From Thermomonas paludicola (GTDB lineage: Bacteria > Pseudomonadota > Gammaproteobacteria > Xanthomonadales > Xanthomonadaceae): a DNA stretch of 64,000 nucleotides. The notes beneath the pieces were generated by a model. The model worked only from the letters and a program-made list of their open reading frames with translations. It did not search any database and was not told the DNA's origin. Positions 33,593 to 42,715 of this stretch are shown one piece after another. Every line of letters starts with the position of its first letter. The first letter of the stretch is position 1. The translations under genes and the position numbers were made by a program. The DNA lies in NCBI RefSeq assembly GCF_024498955.1, contig NZ_CP093311.1, forward strand, positions 2,418,001 to 2,482,000, in the 5' to 3' direction.

Positions 33593-34459
33593 ATGACCCG
33601 CTCACGCATCGCCCTGCTCCTGCTCGCCCTGTTGTCCCTGGCCGCCTGCAAGAACGAAGCCCCGGCGGCGGTCACGGCCGCCGACGCCTCCGCCGCACAA
33701 GCGGCGTCGGCGCCGCAAGCCAGCGCCGAAGATCCCCAGCGCGCGGCGTTGGGCGAAGCCAACGCGAAAGCCTCCCTGGAAGCGGCCGCCAAGGCGCCGG
33801 CACCGGTGGACGGCGTGGACTATGTGACGATCCCGAATGGCCAGCCGTTCGACACCGCGCCCGGCAAGGTCGAGGTGGTGGAGTTCTTCGGCTACGTCTG
33901 CCCGGTCTGCGCTGCCGTCCAGCCAACGGTGGCCGCGATGGAAGCCAAATTCCCGCCGGACGTGCATTTCGTGCCCGTGCCGGCCGCGTTCGGGTCGATG
34001 TGGGACAACTACGCCAAGGCCTATTACGCCGCCGATGCGATGGGGCTGGTCGGCAAGACCCATGACGCCATGTTCCGCGCCATCCACATCGACCAGACCC
34101 TGAAGGGCGAGCGCGGCATGGACAGCCCCGAGGACATCGCCGCGTTCTACCGCAGCTACGGCGTGGACCCGAACCAGTTCCTCAGCAGCATGCAGAGCTT
34201 CGCCGTGGCCACCAAGGTCAACCGCGCCCGGCAGTACATGACCGACGCCTTCGCCAATGGCGACCAGATGGGCACGCCCGCGTTCCTGGTCAACGGCAAG
34301 TACCGCGTCAAGGGCAAGTCGTTCGACGACATGTTCCGCATTCTCAACCAGCTGATTGCATCCGAGCGCGCCAAGCTCGCCGGCGCGGCACCCGCGGCAC
34401 CCGCGGCACCCGCCGCACCCGCCGCACCCGCACCCGCACCCGCACCCGCCAAGGCCTGA
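33593..34459 (+). CDS. DsbA-type thiol:disulfide interchange lipoprotein, second copy
   Basis: A 288-residue thioredoxin-fold protein predicted to be lipid-anchored: the signal peptide ends in the lipobox LSLAAC with Cys19. An Ala-rich linker of about 50 residues follows, then the active site CPVC at 103-106 (FFGYVCPVCAAV) and cis-Pro in MGTPAFLVNGKY. CPVC differs from the first copy's CPHC and should give a different redox potential. The C-terminus is a run of Ala-Ala-Pro and Ala-Pro units encoded by a hexamer-like repeat (34383-34450), which may vary in length. It is co-oriented with the first copy, 18 bp apart. Confidence 0.9.
   Translation: MTRSRIALLLLALLSLAACKNEAPAAVTAADASAAQAASAPQASAEDPQRAALGEANAKASLEAAAKAPAPVDGVDYVTIPNGQPFDTAPGKVEVVEFFGYVCPVCAAVQPTVAAMEAKFPPDVHFVPVPAAFGSMWDNYAKAYYAADAMGLVGKTHDAMFRAIHIDQTLKGERGMDSPEDIAAFYRSYGVDPNQFLSSMQSFAVATKVNRARQYMTDAFANGDQMGTPAFLVNGKYRVKGKSFDDMFRILNQLIASERAKLAGAAPAAPAAPAAPAAPAPAPAPAKA
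34383..34450 (+). repeat. GC-rich hexamer/nonamer tandem repeat inside the DsbA lipoprotein gene
   Basis: Repeating GCGGCACCC-like units that degrade to GCACCC units encode the Ala/Pro tail. Nonamer and hexamer steps keep frame, so slippage would only lengthen or shorten the tail. Confidence 0.8.
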
Positions 34460-34479
34460 GCATCCCGCGAAAACCACCC

Positions 34480-35238
34480 ATGCCTGCCCGCCGGCTGCGC
34501 CTGCTGAGTGCCAATATCCAGGCCGGCTCCAGCACGCGTGGCTACCACGACTACGTGGCGCGCAGCTGGTCGCACGTGCTGCCGGGCGGCAACAAGCGCG
34601 GCGCGCTGGACAGCATCGCCGAACTCGCCGGCCGGCACGACATCGTTGGCCTGCAGGAGGCCGACCCCGGCAGCCTGCGCTCGGGCTTCACCAACCAGAC
34701 CCAATACCTGGCACAGCGCGCCGGCTTTGCCTACTGGAGCCACCAGCCCAATCGCCGCATGGGTGGCGTCGCGTCCAGTGCCAATGGGCTGCTCAGCCGG
34801 CTGGAACCACGGCTGGTCGAGGAATTCCCGCTGCCGGGCCGGGTCAAGGGCCGCGGCGTGCTCACCGCCACCTTCGGCCATGGCGAATCCGCCTTGACCA
34901 TCGCCATCGCCCACTTGTCGCTGGGCAGCCAGTCGCGCGCCACGCAGCTCGGCTTCATCGCCGAACTGCTGGCGCACCGCTCGCACGCGGTGCTGATGGG
35001 CGATTTCAACTGCAATCCGGACAGCCCGGAGATGCAGGCGCTGTATCGGCATACCCAGCTGCAGCCGCCCGATCGCTGCGTGCTCACGTTTCCTTCGTGG
35101 CGACCGCAGCGCGCCATCGACCATATGCTGGTCACCCCGGCGCTGGGGATCAGCGCGATGCAGGCGCTGCCCGCCGCGCAGTCCGATCACCTGGCGCTTT
35201 CGGTGGATCTGGACGTGCCGGAAACAGCGCTGCGTTGA
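34480..35238 (+). CDS. endonuclease/exonuclease/phosphatase (EEP) family hydrolase
   Basis: A 252-residue metal-dependent hydrolase of the DNase I-like fold. Motifs in order: LRLLSANIQAG (Asn), DIVGLQEADP (metal-binding Glu), IAIAHLSLGSQSR (His), VLMGDFNCNPDS (GDFN) and AIDHMLVTPAL, with the final catalytic His in AQSDHLALSVDL. All core residues appear intact. No signal peptide is evident, so it should be cytosolic. The substrate may be a nucleic acid, a phospholipid or a phosphorylated metabolite and cannot be told. It follows the DsbA pair by 20 bp and ends one base before the convergent permease gene. Confidence 0.88.
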   Translation: MPARRLRLLSANIQAGSSTRGYHDYVARSWSHVLPGGNKRGALDSIAELAGRHDIVGLQEADPGSLRSGFTNQTQYLAQRAGFAYWSHQPNRRMGGVASSANGLLSRLEPRLVEEFPLPGRVKGRGVLTATFGHGESALTIAIAHLSLGSQSRATQLGFIAELLAHRSHAVLMGDFNCNPDSPEMQALYRHTQLQPPDRCVLTFPSWRPQRAIDHMLVTPALGISAMQALPAAQSDHLALSVDLDVPETALR

Positions 35239-36042
35239 CTAGCGCAGCGCGCTGTAGGCGAACGCGCTGCCGACCAGCAGCAGGAACCCCGCGAACACGC
35301 GCTGGAGCGCTGGCCCGCTGATCGCGTGCGCCAACCGCGCGCCGAAAGGCGCCGCCAGCATCGAGGTGATCGCCACGCCGACTGCCGCCGGCAAATACAC
35401 GTAACCCACCGCGCCGGGCAGCGGCAGTGCGCCGGCAGGCGCCTGCAGCGCATAGCCCAAGGCACTGCCCAAGCCAATGAAAATCCCGCAGGCCGATGAG
35501 GTGCCCACCGCCCGCACCGGCGCAACGCCGCGCCAGACCAGCAGCGGCACGGTCAGGCTGCCGCCACCAATCCCGACGATGGCCGACACCATGCCGATGC
35601 CGGCGCCTGCCAACGTGTAGCCAGGCCCGCGCGGCACCCGCGCATCCACCCCGCCTGCCGCGGCCCTCGACAGCAGCATCTGCGCCGCGATCACGAAGCA
35701 ATAGCCGGCCACACACCAGCGCAACACGCCATCCTCCAGCGCGATGGCCAAGCCGCTGCCCAACCAGCCACCCAACAGCACGCCGGGCACCATCCACGCC
35801 ACCGTCGGCCACAGCACGCTGCCGCGCCGGTGATGGGCGCGCGCCGACGAGGCTGCGGTCAGCACGATGCTGGCCAGCGAGCTGGCCAGTGCCGCATGCA
35901 TCGCCGCATCCGCAGGCACTCCCTGCCGGGGCAGCAGCCACGCCAGCGCAGCCACCAGGGTCAATCCGCCGCCGATGCCCAGCAGACCGGCCAACACGCC
36001 GACGCCGGCGCCAAGCAGCAGATACATCAACAGGAACGACAT
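35239..36042 (-). CDS. TauE/SafE family sulfite/organosulfonate exporter-like permease
   Basis: A 267-residue membrane protein of about eight helices with an internal duplication: the repeated glycine-rich motif appears as AGLLGIGGGLTLV near the N-terminus and SAIVGIGGGSLTV after the middle, typical of TauE/SafE (DUF81) proteins. The ATG at 36042 is preferred; an ATG at 36069 would add nine residues with two Cys. The family includes exporters of sulfite, sulfoacetate and related anions, but many members are uncharacterised. It stands alone, divergent from the lytic transglycosylase by 50 bp. Confidence 0.87.
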   Translation of the reverse strand: MSFLLMYLLLGAGVGVLAGLLGIGGGLTLVAALAWLLPRQGVPADAAMHAALASSLASIVLTAASSARAHHRRGSVLWPTVAWMVPGVLLGGWLGSGLAIALEDGVLRWCVAGYCFVIAAQMLLSRAAAGGVDARVPRGPGYTLAGAGIGMVSAIVGIGGGSLTVPLLVWRGVAPVRAVGTSSACGIFIGLGSALGYALQAPAGALPLPGAVGYVYLPAAVGVAITSMLAAPFGARLAHAISGPALQRVFAGFLLLVGSAFAYSALR

Positions 36043-36092
36043 CGTGCATCCATCGCAAAAGACGTTCATCGATGCTCGGCTATAGTCCAGTG

Positions 36093-38159
36093 ATGCACAA
36101 GTTCACCCACGCCTTGCTGCTTGGTTTCGCGCTTGCAGCCTGCCCCTGCGCAACGCAGGCGCAGGCAGCGGAGTCGCGCCCGTCGCCCCTGCTGCAGCGC
36201 ACGCCCGTGAAGATTGCCGCGCCGGACCCCGCGCTCAAGGCCGCGCTTGATGCGGCCAGCCGCAGTGGCCTGGACGACCTCGCCCTGGCCGGCTTCCGCA
36301 ATCAGCCATTGGCCGGCTGGCTGGACTACGCCGCGCTGCGTTCGCGCTTCGACACCCTGCCGCTGGCGCGCGGCGATGCCTTCCTTGCCGCCCATGCCAA
36401 TGAAGCGGTCGCCGCCGCATTCCGCAGCGAATGGCTCACCGCGCTGGCCAGGCGCAACGAATGGCAGGCCTTCCTCGCCAACTGGGATGCCGGGCTCGAC
36501 GACGCGGCATTGCGTTGCCTGCGCCTGCAGGCCCTGATGGCGATGAACCGCGTGGATGCGCAGTGGCGCAGCGAGGCACAGGCGCTGTGGCGCAGCAGCG
36601 GCAAGTCATTGCCATCGCAGTGCGACGCGCCGTTTGCGCTGCTCGCCGCACAAGGCGGCCTCACCGACGCGCTGCGCTGGGAGCGCTTCGACAAGGCGGC
36701 CGATGCCGCGCAATCCGGCGTGATGCGCGCCATCGCGCGCGGACTTCCCGCCGCCGACGTTGCGCAGGCGAACGCCTATGCTGCCTACCTCGATGCCCCC
36801 GATGGCTCCGCCGTGGCGTGGCCAAGGACCGCGCGCAGCCGGGCGGTAGCCGCAACGGCATTGGCGAAACTGGCCAAGGCATCGCCGGATCAGGCCGAGG
36901 CACTGTTGCCGCCGGTGGCCAGCGCACTGGACTTCAGCGAAGCCGACAGCGGACGCGTGCGGTATCAGATCGCCCTGTGGACGGCCGCATCCTACCTGCC
37001 GGATTCGGCCCGGCGACTGGCCAACGTGCCGGCATCGGCATGGGATGAAAGCCTGCACGAATGGCAGGCGCGCGAAGCCATGGCACGCAGCGACTGGGCG
37101 AGTGCACTGGCCGCGATCCGGCGCATGCCGGACGCACAGCGCAACGATTCGCGCTGGCTGTATTTCGCCGCGCGCACCAGCGAACTGGCCGGCAGCCCCG
37201 CCGATGCCCGCGCGCTGTATGCGCAGGCCGCGCGCAAGGCCGACTTCCACGGCTTCCTTGCCGCCGATCGGCTGAACCAGCCGTATGCGTTGTGCCCCTG
37301 GCAGCCCGCGATCCTGCCCGCCGCCAAGCAGGCCATCGCCCGCGACCCGGCCATCGTTCGCGCCCTGCAGCTGTTCATGCTGGATCGTCGCGGCTGGGCC
37401 GTGCGCGAATGGAACGCGGCGCTGGCGCGCTTCAACGACCAGCAGCGCCGGCTCGCGGTGGAAGTCGCGCAAGACAACGGCTGGTTCGACCGCGGCGTGT
37501 TCGGCCTGGTCAACGTGGCCGGCAAATCCCATCCGGAAGAGCAGCAGCTGTACCTGCTGCGCTTCCCGCTGCACCACGACGCCAGCATTCGCCGCGAAGC
37601 CGCGCACAACAACCTCGATCCCGCCTGGATTGCCGCCGAAATACGCGCCGAATCGGTGTTCGACAGCAACGCACGCTCGGCTGCCGATGCACGCGGATTG
37701 ATGCAGGTCCTGCCTTCGACCGGCGCCGGCATCGCCGCGAAAATCGGCCTGCCATGGCAGGGCGGCGACAGCCTGTACGACGCCGACACCAACATCGCCA
37801 TCGGCAGCGCCTACCTGCGCCAACTGATGGATCGATACGGCGGCAAACCCTATCAGGTGATCGCCGGCTACAACGCCGGGCCGACGCCGCTGGGACGCTG
37901 GATGGCGCAGCGCCCGGCGATGGATGCGGATTTCTGGATCGAAACGATCAGCTACAAGGAAACCCGCGACTACGTGACCCGCGTACTCAGCTTCAGCACG
38001 CTCTACGACTGGCGCCTCAATGGCAACGCCCTGCGCCTCTCGGACCGCCTGCTGGGAACCACCAACGGCGCCCGCAAGGGCTTTGCGTGCCCGGTGCAGG
38101 CGCCCGCAAAACCGGCTCCGCCAGTGGCGCCACCGCAAACGCCGGCGCGGCGCCGCTGA
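36093..38159 (+). CDS. slt: soluble lytic murein transglycosylase (Slt70-like)
   Basis: Periplasmic enzyme that cleaves peptidoglycan with formation of 1,6-anhydro-MurNAc. The 688-residue protein has a signal peptide ([19 protein letters not shown]), a long alpha-superhelical U/L domain (about 30-480), and a C-terminal SLT domain with the catalytic Glu in [20 protein letters not shown] and the following [11 protein letters not shown] and [14 protein letters not shown]. The ATG at 36093 is followed directly by the signal peptide; 36072 is an alternative. TATAGT (36081-36086) ends only 6 bp before that ATG, so the message may be almost leaderless. A Cys-rich APAKPAPP tail ends the protein. Confidence 0.93.
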   Translation: MHKFTHALLLGFALAACPCATQAQAAESRPSPLLQRTPVKIAAPDPALKAALDAASRSGLDDLALAGFRNQPLAGWLDYAALRSRFDTLPLARGDAFLAAHANEAVAAAFRSEWLTALARRNEWQAFLANWDAGLDDAALRCLRLQALMAMNRVDAQWRSEAQALWRSSGKSLPSQCDAPFALLAAQGGLTDALRWERFDKAADAAQSGVMRAIARGLPAADVAQANAYAAYLDAPDGSAVAWPRTARSRAVAATALAKLAKASPDQAEALLPPVASALDFSEADSGRVRYQIALWTAASYLPDSARRLANVPASAWDESLHEWQAREAMARSDWASALAAIRRMPDAQRNDSRWLYFAARTSELAGSPADARALYAQAARKADFHGFLAADRLNQPYALCPWQPAILPAAKQAIARDPAIVRALQLFMLDRRGWAVREWNAALARFNDQQRRLAVEVAQDNGWFDRGVFGLVNVAGKSHPEEQQLYLLRFPLHHDASIRREAAHNNLDPAWIAAEIRAESVFDSNARSAADARGLMQVLPSTGAGIAAKIGLPWQGGDSLYDADTNIAIGSAYLRQLMDRYGGKPYQVIAGYNAGPTPLGRWMAQRPAMDADFWIETISYKETRDYVTRVLSFSTLYDWRLNGNALRLSDRLLGTTNGARKGFACPVQAPAKPAPPVAPPQTPARRR

Positions 38160-38182
38160 GGGTTGTCGTGCATCATCCCGCC

Positions 38183-39421
38183 ATGACAGGCACGCGTCCG
38201 CACGGCATCACCCGTTACCTCGTCGGCGGCGCCGTGCGCGACGCGCTGCTGGGGCTGCCACCGGGCGATCGCGACCATGTGGTGGTGGGCGCCAGCGTGC
38301 AGCAGATGCTGGAGGCCGGCTATCGGCAAGTCGGCCGCGACTTTCCGGTGTTCCTACATCCGCAGACCCGCGAGGAACATGCGCTGGCGCGCACCGAGCG
38401 CAAATCCGGGCGCGGCTACACCGGCTTCATGGTGCACGCCGATCCATCGGTGACGCTGGAAGACGACCTGCGCCGCCGCGATTTCACCATCAACGCGATC
38501 GCCCGCGCCGAAGACGGCACGCTGGTCGATCCGTTCGGCGGCGTGCGCGACCTCGAAGCGCGCGTGCTGCGGCACGTCGGCGAGGCGTTCGTCGAGGATC
38601 CGCTGCGGGTGCTGCGCGCGGCCCGCTTCATGGCCCGCTTCGCGCCGCTGGGCTTCACCGTCGCCCCGGACACGCTGGCGCTGATGCGGCAGATGGCCGA
38701 TGGCGGCGAACTGGCCACGCTGGTGCCGGAGCGCGTCTGGCAGGAACTTGCCAAGGCACTGCGCAGCGCCTCGCCGGCCGCCTTCCTGCGCACCCTGCGC
38801 GCTGCCGACGCACTGCGCGCGATCCTGCCGGAAGTCGATGCCCTGTACGGCGTGCCGCAGCGCGCCGATTACCATCCGGAAATCGACAGCGGCCTGCATT
38901 GTGAACTGGTCTGCGACATGGCCGCGCAGTTGGCGGCCGGCGACGACCTGGTCGGCTACGCCGCACTGTGCCACGACCTGGGCAAGGCGCTGACGCCAGC
39001 CGACACCCTGCCGCGTCACCTGATGCATGAGCAGCGCGGCATTGCGCCCACGCTCGCGATGAGCGAGCGCCTGAAGGTGCCGGCCGAACATCGCGAACTG
39101 GCCGTCGCCTGCTGCCGCGAGCATCTCAACGTGCATCGCATCGACGAACTGAAAGCCGCCACCGTGCACGAGCTGATCGCCCGCTGCGACGGCTTCCGCA
39201 AACCTGCCCGCATCGATCAGTTGGCCACCGTTTGCGAAGCCGATGCACGCGGCCGCGGCGGGCGCTCGCAAGCAGCCTATCCGCAGGCGGCGAAGCTGCG
39301 TCGGCTGCAGGCGGCCGCGCTGGCGATACGCGGCGATGTCATTGCCGCAACCGGCGTCACCGGCCCGGCATTCGGCGAGGCGCTGCGCAAGGCGCGCATT
39401 GCCGCGATTGCAGCTGCATAG
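38183..39421 (+). CDS. cca: multifunctional CCA tRNA nucleotidyltransferase / phosphohydrolase
   Basis: Adds or repairs the CCA end of tRNAs without a template. The 412-residue protein starts near [20 protein letters not shown], with the GGxVRD signature, the catalytic block [11 protein letters not shown] (here with DDLRRRDF), and [16 protein letters not shown] for nucleotide selection. A C-terminal HD domain with [13 protein letters not shown] indicates the gamma/beta-proteobacterial type with phosphodiesterase and phosphatase activity. The ATG at 38183 gives the expected length; a far longer in-frame stretch upstream overlaps slt in another frame and was rejected. It lies 23 bp after slt. 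The paired repeat element follows its stop. Confidence 0.95.
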   Translation: MTGTRPHGITRYLVGGAVRDALLGLPPGDRDHVVVGASVQQMLEAGYRQVGRDFPVFLHPQTREEHALARTERKSGRGYTGFMVHADPSVTLEDDLRRRDFTINAIARAEDGTLVDPFGGVRDLEARVLRHVGEAFVEDPLRVLRAARFMARFAPLGFTVAPDTLALMRQMADGGELATLVPERVWQELAKALRSASPAAFLRTLRAADALRAILPEVDALYGVPQRADYHPEIDSGLHCELVCDMAAQLAAGDDLVGYAALCHDLGKALTPADTLPRHLMHEQRGIAPTLAMSERLKVPAEHRELAVACCREHLNVHRIDELKAATVHELIARCDGFRKPARIDQLATVCEADARGRGGRSQAAYPQAAKLRRLQAAALAIRGDVIAATGVTGPAFGEALRKARIAAIAAA

Positions 39422-39446
39422 TCATCGCCGCTGCCATACACGGCTC

Positions 39447-39543
39447 GTCAATCCCGCGAAGGCGGGAATCCAGCCATTGCCGTTGCTTCGCATTTCCTGG
39501 ACGACAACAGCGAAAGCTGGATTCCCGCCTTCGCGGGAATGAC
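39447..39543. repeat. paired extragenic palindromic element after cca
   Basis: Arms 39447-39473 (GTCAATCCCGCGAAGGCGGG...) and 39517-39543 (...CCCGCCTTCGCGGGAATGAC) are near-perfect inverted copies over 27 bp, separated by 43 bp. Each arm is also palindromic at its core. It matches the element at 4905-4994. It lies between convergent gene ends, where it could act as a bidirectional terminator or mRNA stabiliser. Confidence 0.85.
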
Positions 39544-39561
39544 AAACCAAATCAGATGGCA

Positions 39562-40614
39562 TCAAATGCTGATTTTCCAGCCCTGCTTCTCCATCGCCCA
39601 CATCGCCAACCACCAAAACGCGACGAACATTGCCGCCACCGCCAACGAGGCCAGCTTGCCGTCGCCGAGCAGCGCGGCGGCATGCGCGTAGGCCGCGCCG
39701 AACAGGCCCCACTTCTCCAGCACGCACGCCATCAGCCACGAGCCGGCATACGCGGTGATGGCATTGATGCCCATGCTGCGCCCGAACGGCGGCCAACCGC
39801 GCAGGTCGAACAGCGCGTGGCACAGCGCCAGCAGCAGCAGCGACCAACCGGCCGCGTAGACCGCGTAGGACGACGTCCACAGGTTCTTGTTCCACGGCAT
39901 TGCCAGCGACCACAGCCAGCCCAGCGCGAGCGCACCGGCGCCCGCAAGCAGCAAGGTCCGCATGCCGCGCTCGCGCAGCCATGCCCCGGCGCGCACGCCG
40001 ATCAGCGTGGTGGCGATGGCCGGCAAGGTGCTGAGCAACCCTTCCGGATCGTGACCGCGCCCGCTGGCGGCGTCGAACTGGTAGGCGTGCGCACCCAGCA
40101 TCCAGGTGTCGATCCGGCTGGCGAGGTTGTCCAGCGGCGGGTAGCCGCCGCTGGCCGCCAGCAGCGCCCAATAGCCCAGCAGGATCGCGGCGATCGCGCC
40201 CCACTGCGCGCGCGGCGACAGCCGCAGCGCCAGCGTGGCGGCCACCCCGTAGCACAGGCCGATGCGCTGCAGGACGCCCCACGGGCGGAACACGTCCTTG
40301 TCGTAGCCCCACATCGCCACAAGGTAGAGCAGCATGCCCACCGCCACCAGCCGCAGCGCGCGCAGCCAGATCTTCAACGGCGGCGCCCCCGGCTTCAGCC
40401 CCAATGCGATCGACGCGCCGACCACGAACAGGAAGTTGGGGAAGATCAGGTCGGTGGGGGTGAAGCCATTCCATTCGGAATGTTCCAGCGGCGCGTACAC
40501 GTGCGCCCAGCTGCCCGGATAGTTGACCAGCAGCATCAACGCCACCGCCCAGCCGCGCAGCACATCCACCGATGCAAATCGCAGCGGCCGCCGCGGCAAC
40601 CCTTCATCCCGCAT
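39562..40614 (-). CDS. DUF5009 / heparan-alpha-glucosaminide N-acetyltransferase-like membrane acyltransferase
   Basis: A 350-residue protein with about ten membrane helices. The N-terminal block RFASVDVLRGWAVALMLLVN is the signature of the HGSNAT/YeiB-like membrane acyltransferases, where the Asp-x-x-Arg-Gly pair is typical. LIFPNFLFVVGASIALGL and GRSMGINAITAYAGSWL are further family blocks. In several bacteria such proteins act with chitin-oligosaccharide or GlcNAc pathways (NagX), but no such genes are adjacent here, so the substrate is open. It begins 21 bp after the VanZ gene and is probably the last gene of the folB operon. Confidence 0.83.
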   Translation of the reverse strand: MRDEGLPRRPLRFASVDVLRGWAVALMLLVNYPGSWAHVYAPLEHSEWNGFTPTDLIFPNFLFVVGASIALGLKPGAPPLKIWLRALRLVAVGMLLYLVAMWGYDKDVFRPWGVLQRIGLCYGVAATLALRLSPRAQWGAIAAILLGYWALLAASGGYPPLDNLASRIDTWMLGAHAYQFDAASGRGHDPEGLLSTLPAIATTLIGVRAGAWLRERGMRTLLLAGAGALALGWLWSLAMPWNKNLWTSSYAVYAAGWSLLLLALCHALFDLRGWPPFGRSMGINAITAYAGSWLMACVLEKWGLFGAAYAHAAALLGDGKLASLAVAAMFVAFWWLAMWAMEKQGWKISI

Positions 40615-40635
40615 CGTTGTCCCCTTGAAAGCCGG

Positions 40636-41043
40636 TCAGAACCGGTGGTCAAACTCCAGCAAGGCATCCCGCAGCGGCGTGAACGCACTGGCCAATCCGA
40701 TCAGTGCGCCGATGCCATTGGCCAGGGCATCGGCGCGATCCAGCGTGCGCCCCAATCCCATCTGCGCCTGCAAAAACTCCAGGCCGATCCCCATCAACAC
40801 CAGCAGCACGCAAATGAAGCCCCACGACAGTCGCCGCGCGAACAGCTGCACCGCGCCGCCGGCCAGTACGGCATAGGCAGCGAAGTGCTCGAACTTGTCG
40901 CTGACCGGCAACGCGGGCAAATCCTTGCCCGGCAGCAGCGAGCCCGCCACCACCACCGCGATCGCCAGCATCCACAAGCCCGCCCACAACCACGGCCGGC
41001 GGAACGGCTTCAGCGAACGTCCCATGCGCCGCGCCCGGCTCAC
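40636..41043 (-). CDS. VanZ-family membrane protein
   Basis: A 135-residue protein with four membrane segments. The VanZ pattern shows as SLLPGKDLPALPVSDKFEHF (conserved P...DK..HF), then AYAVLAGG, a helix pair, and GLEFLQAQMGLGRTLDRADA. The GTG at 41043 overlaps the stop of the methyltransferase gene (GTGA), so translation is coupled; an internal ATG at 41025 is the alternative. VanZ confers low-level teicoplanin resistance in enterococci, but most bacterial relatives have no known role. Confidence 0.85.
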   Translation of the reverse strand: MSRARRMGRSLKPFRRPWLWAGLWMLAIAVVVAGSLLPGKDLPALPVSDKFEHFAAYAVLAGGAVQLFARRLSWGFICVLLVLMGIGLEFLQAQMGLGRTLDRADALANGIGALIGLASAFTPLRDALLEFDHRF

Positions 41044-42224
41044 AGGCGATGGCTCAGGTCACCCAGCGCGAATGCTGGCTCAAGATCCACGCCTCGCTGG
41101 AACCCGATGGCCTGGAAGCGCTCGCCCATCTCGCTGGGCAGCGTCAGTGCCTTCGCCTGCTGGCGCAGGTTGTGCAATGCCACTTCGTCGGTGGCCTGCG
41201 CCTCCAGCCCGAGCAAATGCGTCTGCAGGCCATTGCCCAGCAGGAAACTGGCCTGCGAGCAGTACCCCGAAAACGCGAAGCCGGCGCCCACGCCGGCCTC
41301 GGCCAGCGCGGTGAAATCCACGGATGCCGTGATGTCCTGCAGCCCCGGCCACGCAAACACATCGCCGGTGACATGGTGCTGGCGGAAGGCGCGCAAGGTG
41401 CCGTCGCCACGCTCGGGCAGGTAGTACTCGCCGCGCGCGTAACCGTAGTCGATGAACACCATCGCGCCGCGCTGCATGCCGCCAGCCACGGCCTGGATCC
41501 AGTAAGGCAGCTGCGCCAACAGCTCACTGCGGTAGCCCTCCGCGAACGGCTCGGGCAACTGCTGCTCGACATGCCGCACCGCCGCGGCCAGCAGGGGATC
41601 GGCGGGCTGCTCGCGGCGCACGAAGCGGCCCTCGCCATCCAGCGCGACGAACTCTTCCATTACTTCACCCGCGCGCATCGAAAACCGTGGCACAGGCAGC
41701 GCGTCGATCACTTCATTGGCGAACAGCACGCCATTCCACGGCTCCTGGATCGGCCCATCCAGCCATTCCACCCGCGCAAGCAGCGCCGCCGGAAGTCGCT
41801 GCTGCAAACGCTGGCGCTGGCGCTGGCGCAGATCCGCACTGGGCTCCAGGATCGCGTATCGCGCCGGCAACGCGTCATCGGCCTGCAACTGCAGCAGGCA
41901 CGCTTCGGCAAAGGCGCCGCTGCCGCCGCCCAGCTCGAACAACACTGCCCCGGCATCGAGCTGGCGCAGCACCGCGCCCAGCGCCGTGGCCACGCACGCG
42001 GAAAACAGCGGCGAGCGCTCGGGTGCGGTCGTGAAGTCGCCGCCAGGCCCGAACTTGTGCGCGCCGGCGCTGTAATACCCAAGCCCCGGCGCATACAGCG
42101 CCAGCTCCATGAACTTCCAGAACGGGATGCCGCCGCCGGCCGCGATGATGTGCTCCTGGATGACCTCGCGCAGATGCGCGCTGTGCGCCTGCGCTTCGGC
42201 GGCGGGCGCCGACAGGCCGCTCAC
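41040..42224 (-). CDS. MidA/NDUFAF7-like SAM-dependent methyltransferase
   Basis: A 394-residue class I methyltransferase of the DUF185 family. Motifs: IPFWKFMELALYAPGLGYYS and FGPGGDFTTAPERSPLFSAC near the N-terminus, the SAM-binding VLFELGGGSGAFAEA, and WNGVLFANEVIDALPVPRF. In eukaryotes this protein methylates a complex I subunit (NDUFS2) and assists complex I assembly; in bacteria the target is unproven. The start is GTG at 42224, overlapping the PTPS-like gene stop by GTGA. It is the fourth gene of the folB operon and has no obvious biochemical link to pterins. Confidence 0.9.
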   Translation of the reverse strand: MSGLSAPAAEAQAHSAHLREVIQEHIIAAGGGIPFWKFMELALYAPGLGYYSAGAHKFGPGGDFTTAPERSPLFSACVATALGAVLRQLDAGAVLFELGGGSGAFAEACLLQLQADDALPARYAILEPSADLRQRQRQRLQQRLPAALLARVEWLDGPIQEPWNGVLFANEVIDALPVPRFSMRAGEVMEEFVALDGEGRFVRREQPADPLLAAAVRHVEQQLPEPFAEGYRSELLAQLPYWIQAVAGGMQRGAMVFIDYGYARGEYYLPERGDGTLRAFRQHHVTGDVFAWPGLQDITASVDFTALAEAGVGAGFAFSGYCSQASFLLGNGLQTHLLGLEAQATDEVALHNLRQQAKALTLPSEMGERFQAIGFQRGVDLEPAFALGDLSHRL

Positions 42225-42715
42225 GCGTCCACTCTCAGCCGCCGCCCGGCACTCTGCCCCGGACCGGAGAACACCCGCACCTCGATCTCGCCGATGCGAT
42301 GCTCGCGCATCTCGTCGCGGTTGGCGGTCAGGCGGGTCAGGAAATGCGCGGCGAATTCTTCCAGGGTCGCATTGGCGATCGGCAGCAACAGCACGTCGCT
42401 GCGCAGGAACGGGATGCGCTGGCCATTGAACACCGCAATGACATGCTCGCCCAGCTCCTCGATTTGCAGGTACGGCGAGCGGGTTGGCAGGATCGTCCAT
42501 TCATTGAGCTCGCGGCACAGCGCGATCACGGTGTCCTTGTAGATGCCGTAATCGAAGCACATGCCATTGCCCAGCATGCGCGCCTCGATATCGACCTCGA
42601 CCCGGAAATTGTGCCCGTGCAGGCGCTCGCGCTCGGTTGCCGAGAAGATGGTGAAGTGCGCAGCGGCGAATTTCATCGCCTGCTTCGCCAGACGGATGGT
42701 GACGATGTCGTTCAC
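42221..42715 (-). CDS. PTPS/QueD-family pterin enzyme with Glu in place of catalytic Cys
   Basis: A 164-residue tunnel-fold enzyme of the 6-pyruvoyl-tetrahydropterin synthase / 6-carboxy-tetrahydropterin synthase family. The zinc ligands are His20 (AAHF), His33 and His35 (LHGHNF). The catalytic Cys of QueD, which normally lies just before LHGH, is missing; the region reads ATERERLHGHNF, with Glu30 two residues before Leu32. Glu there is characteristic of the PTPS-III subgroup reported to substitute for dihydroneopterin aldolase in folate synthesis. A true folB lies two genes upstream. It starts at GTG 42715 within the SDR stop. Queuosine synthesis is the alternative role but lacks its key residue. 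Confidence 0.8.
   Translation of the reverse strand: MNDIVTIRLAKQAMKFAAAHFTIFSATERERLHGHNFRVEVDIEARMLGNGMCFDYGIYKDTVIALCRELNEWTILPTRSPYLQIEELGEHVIAVFNGQRIPFLRSDVLLLPIANATLEEFAAHFLTRLTANRDEMREHRIGEIEVRVFSGPGQSAGRRLRVDA

Noticed and set aside
39447..39543. The cca-proximal inverted repeat as a small insertion sequence
   Set aside because: The spacer is 43 bp with no coding capacity and no target duplication was seen.
39232..41424. A 730-codon plus-strand frame across the DUF5009, VanZ and MidA genes
   Set aside because: It lies antisense to three genes with clear family motifs, runs through the palindromic element and has low-complexity Gln/Arg/His content.
42221..42715. Simple assignment of the PTPS-like gene as queD
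   Set aside because: The catalytic Cys is missing, and no queC, queE or queF gene is nearby.
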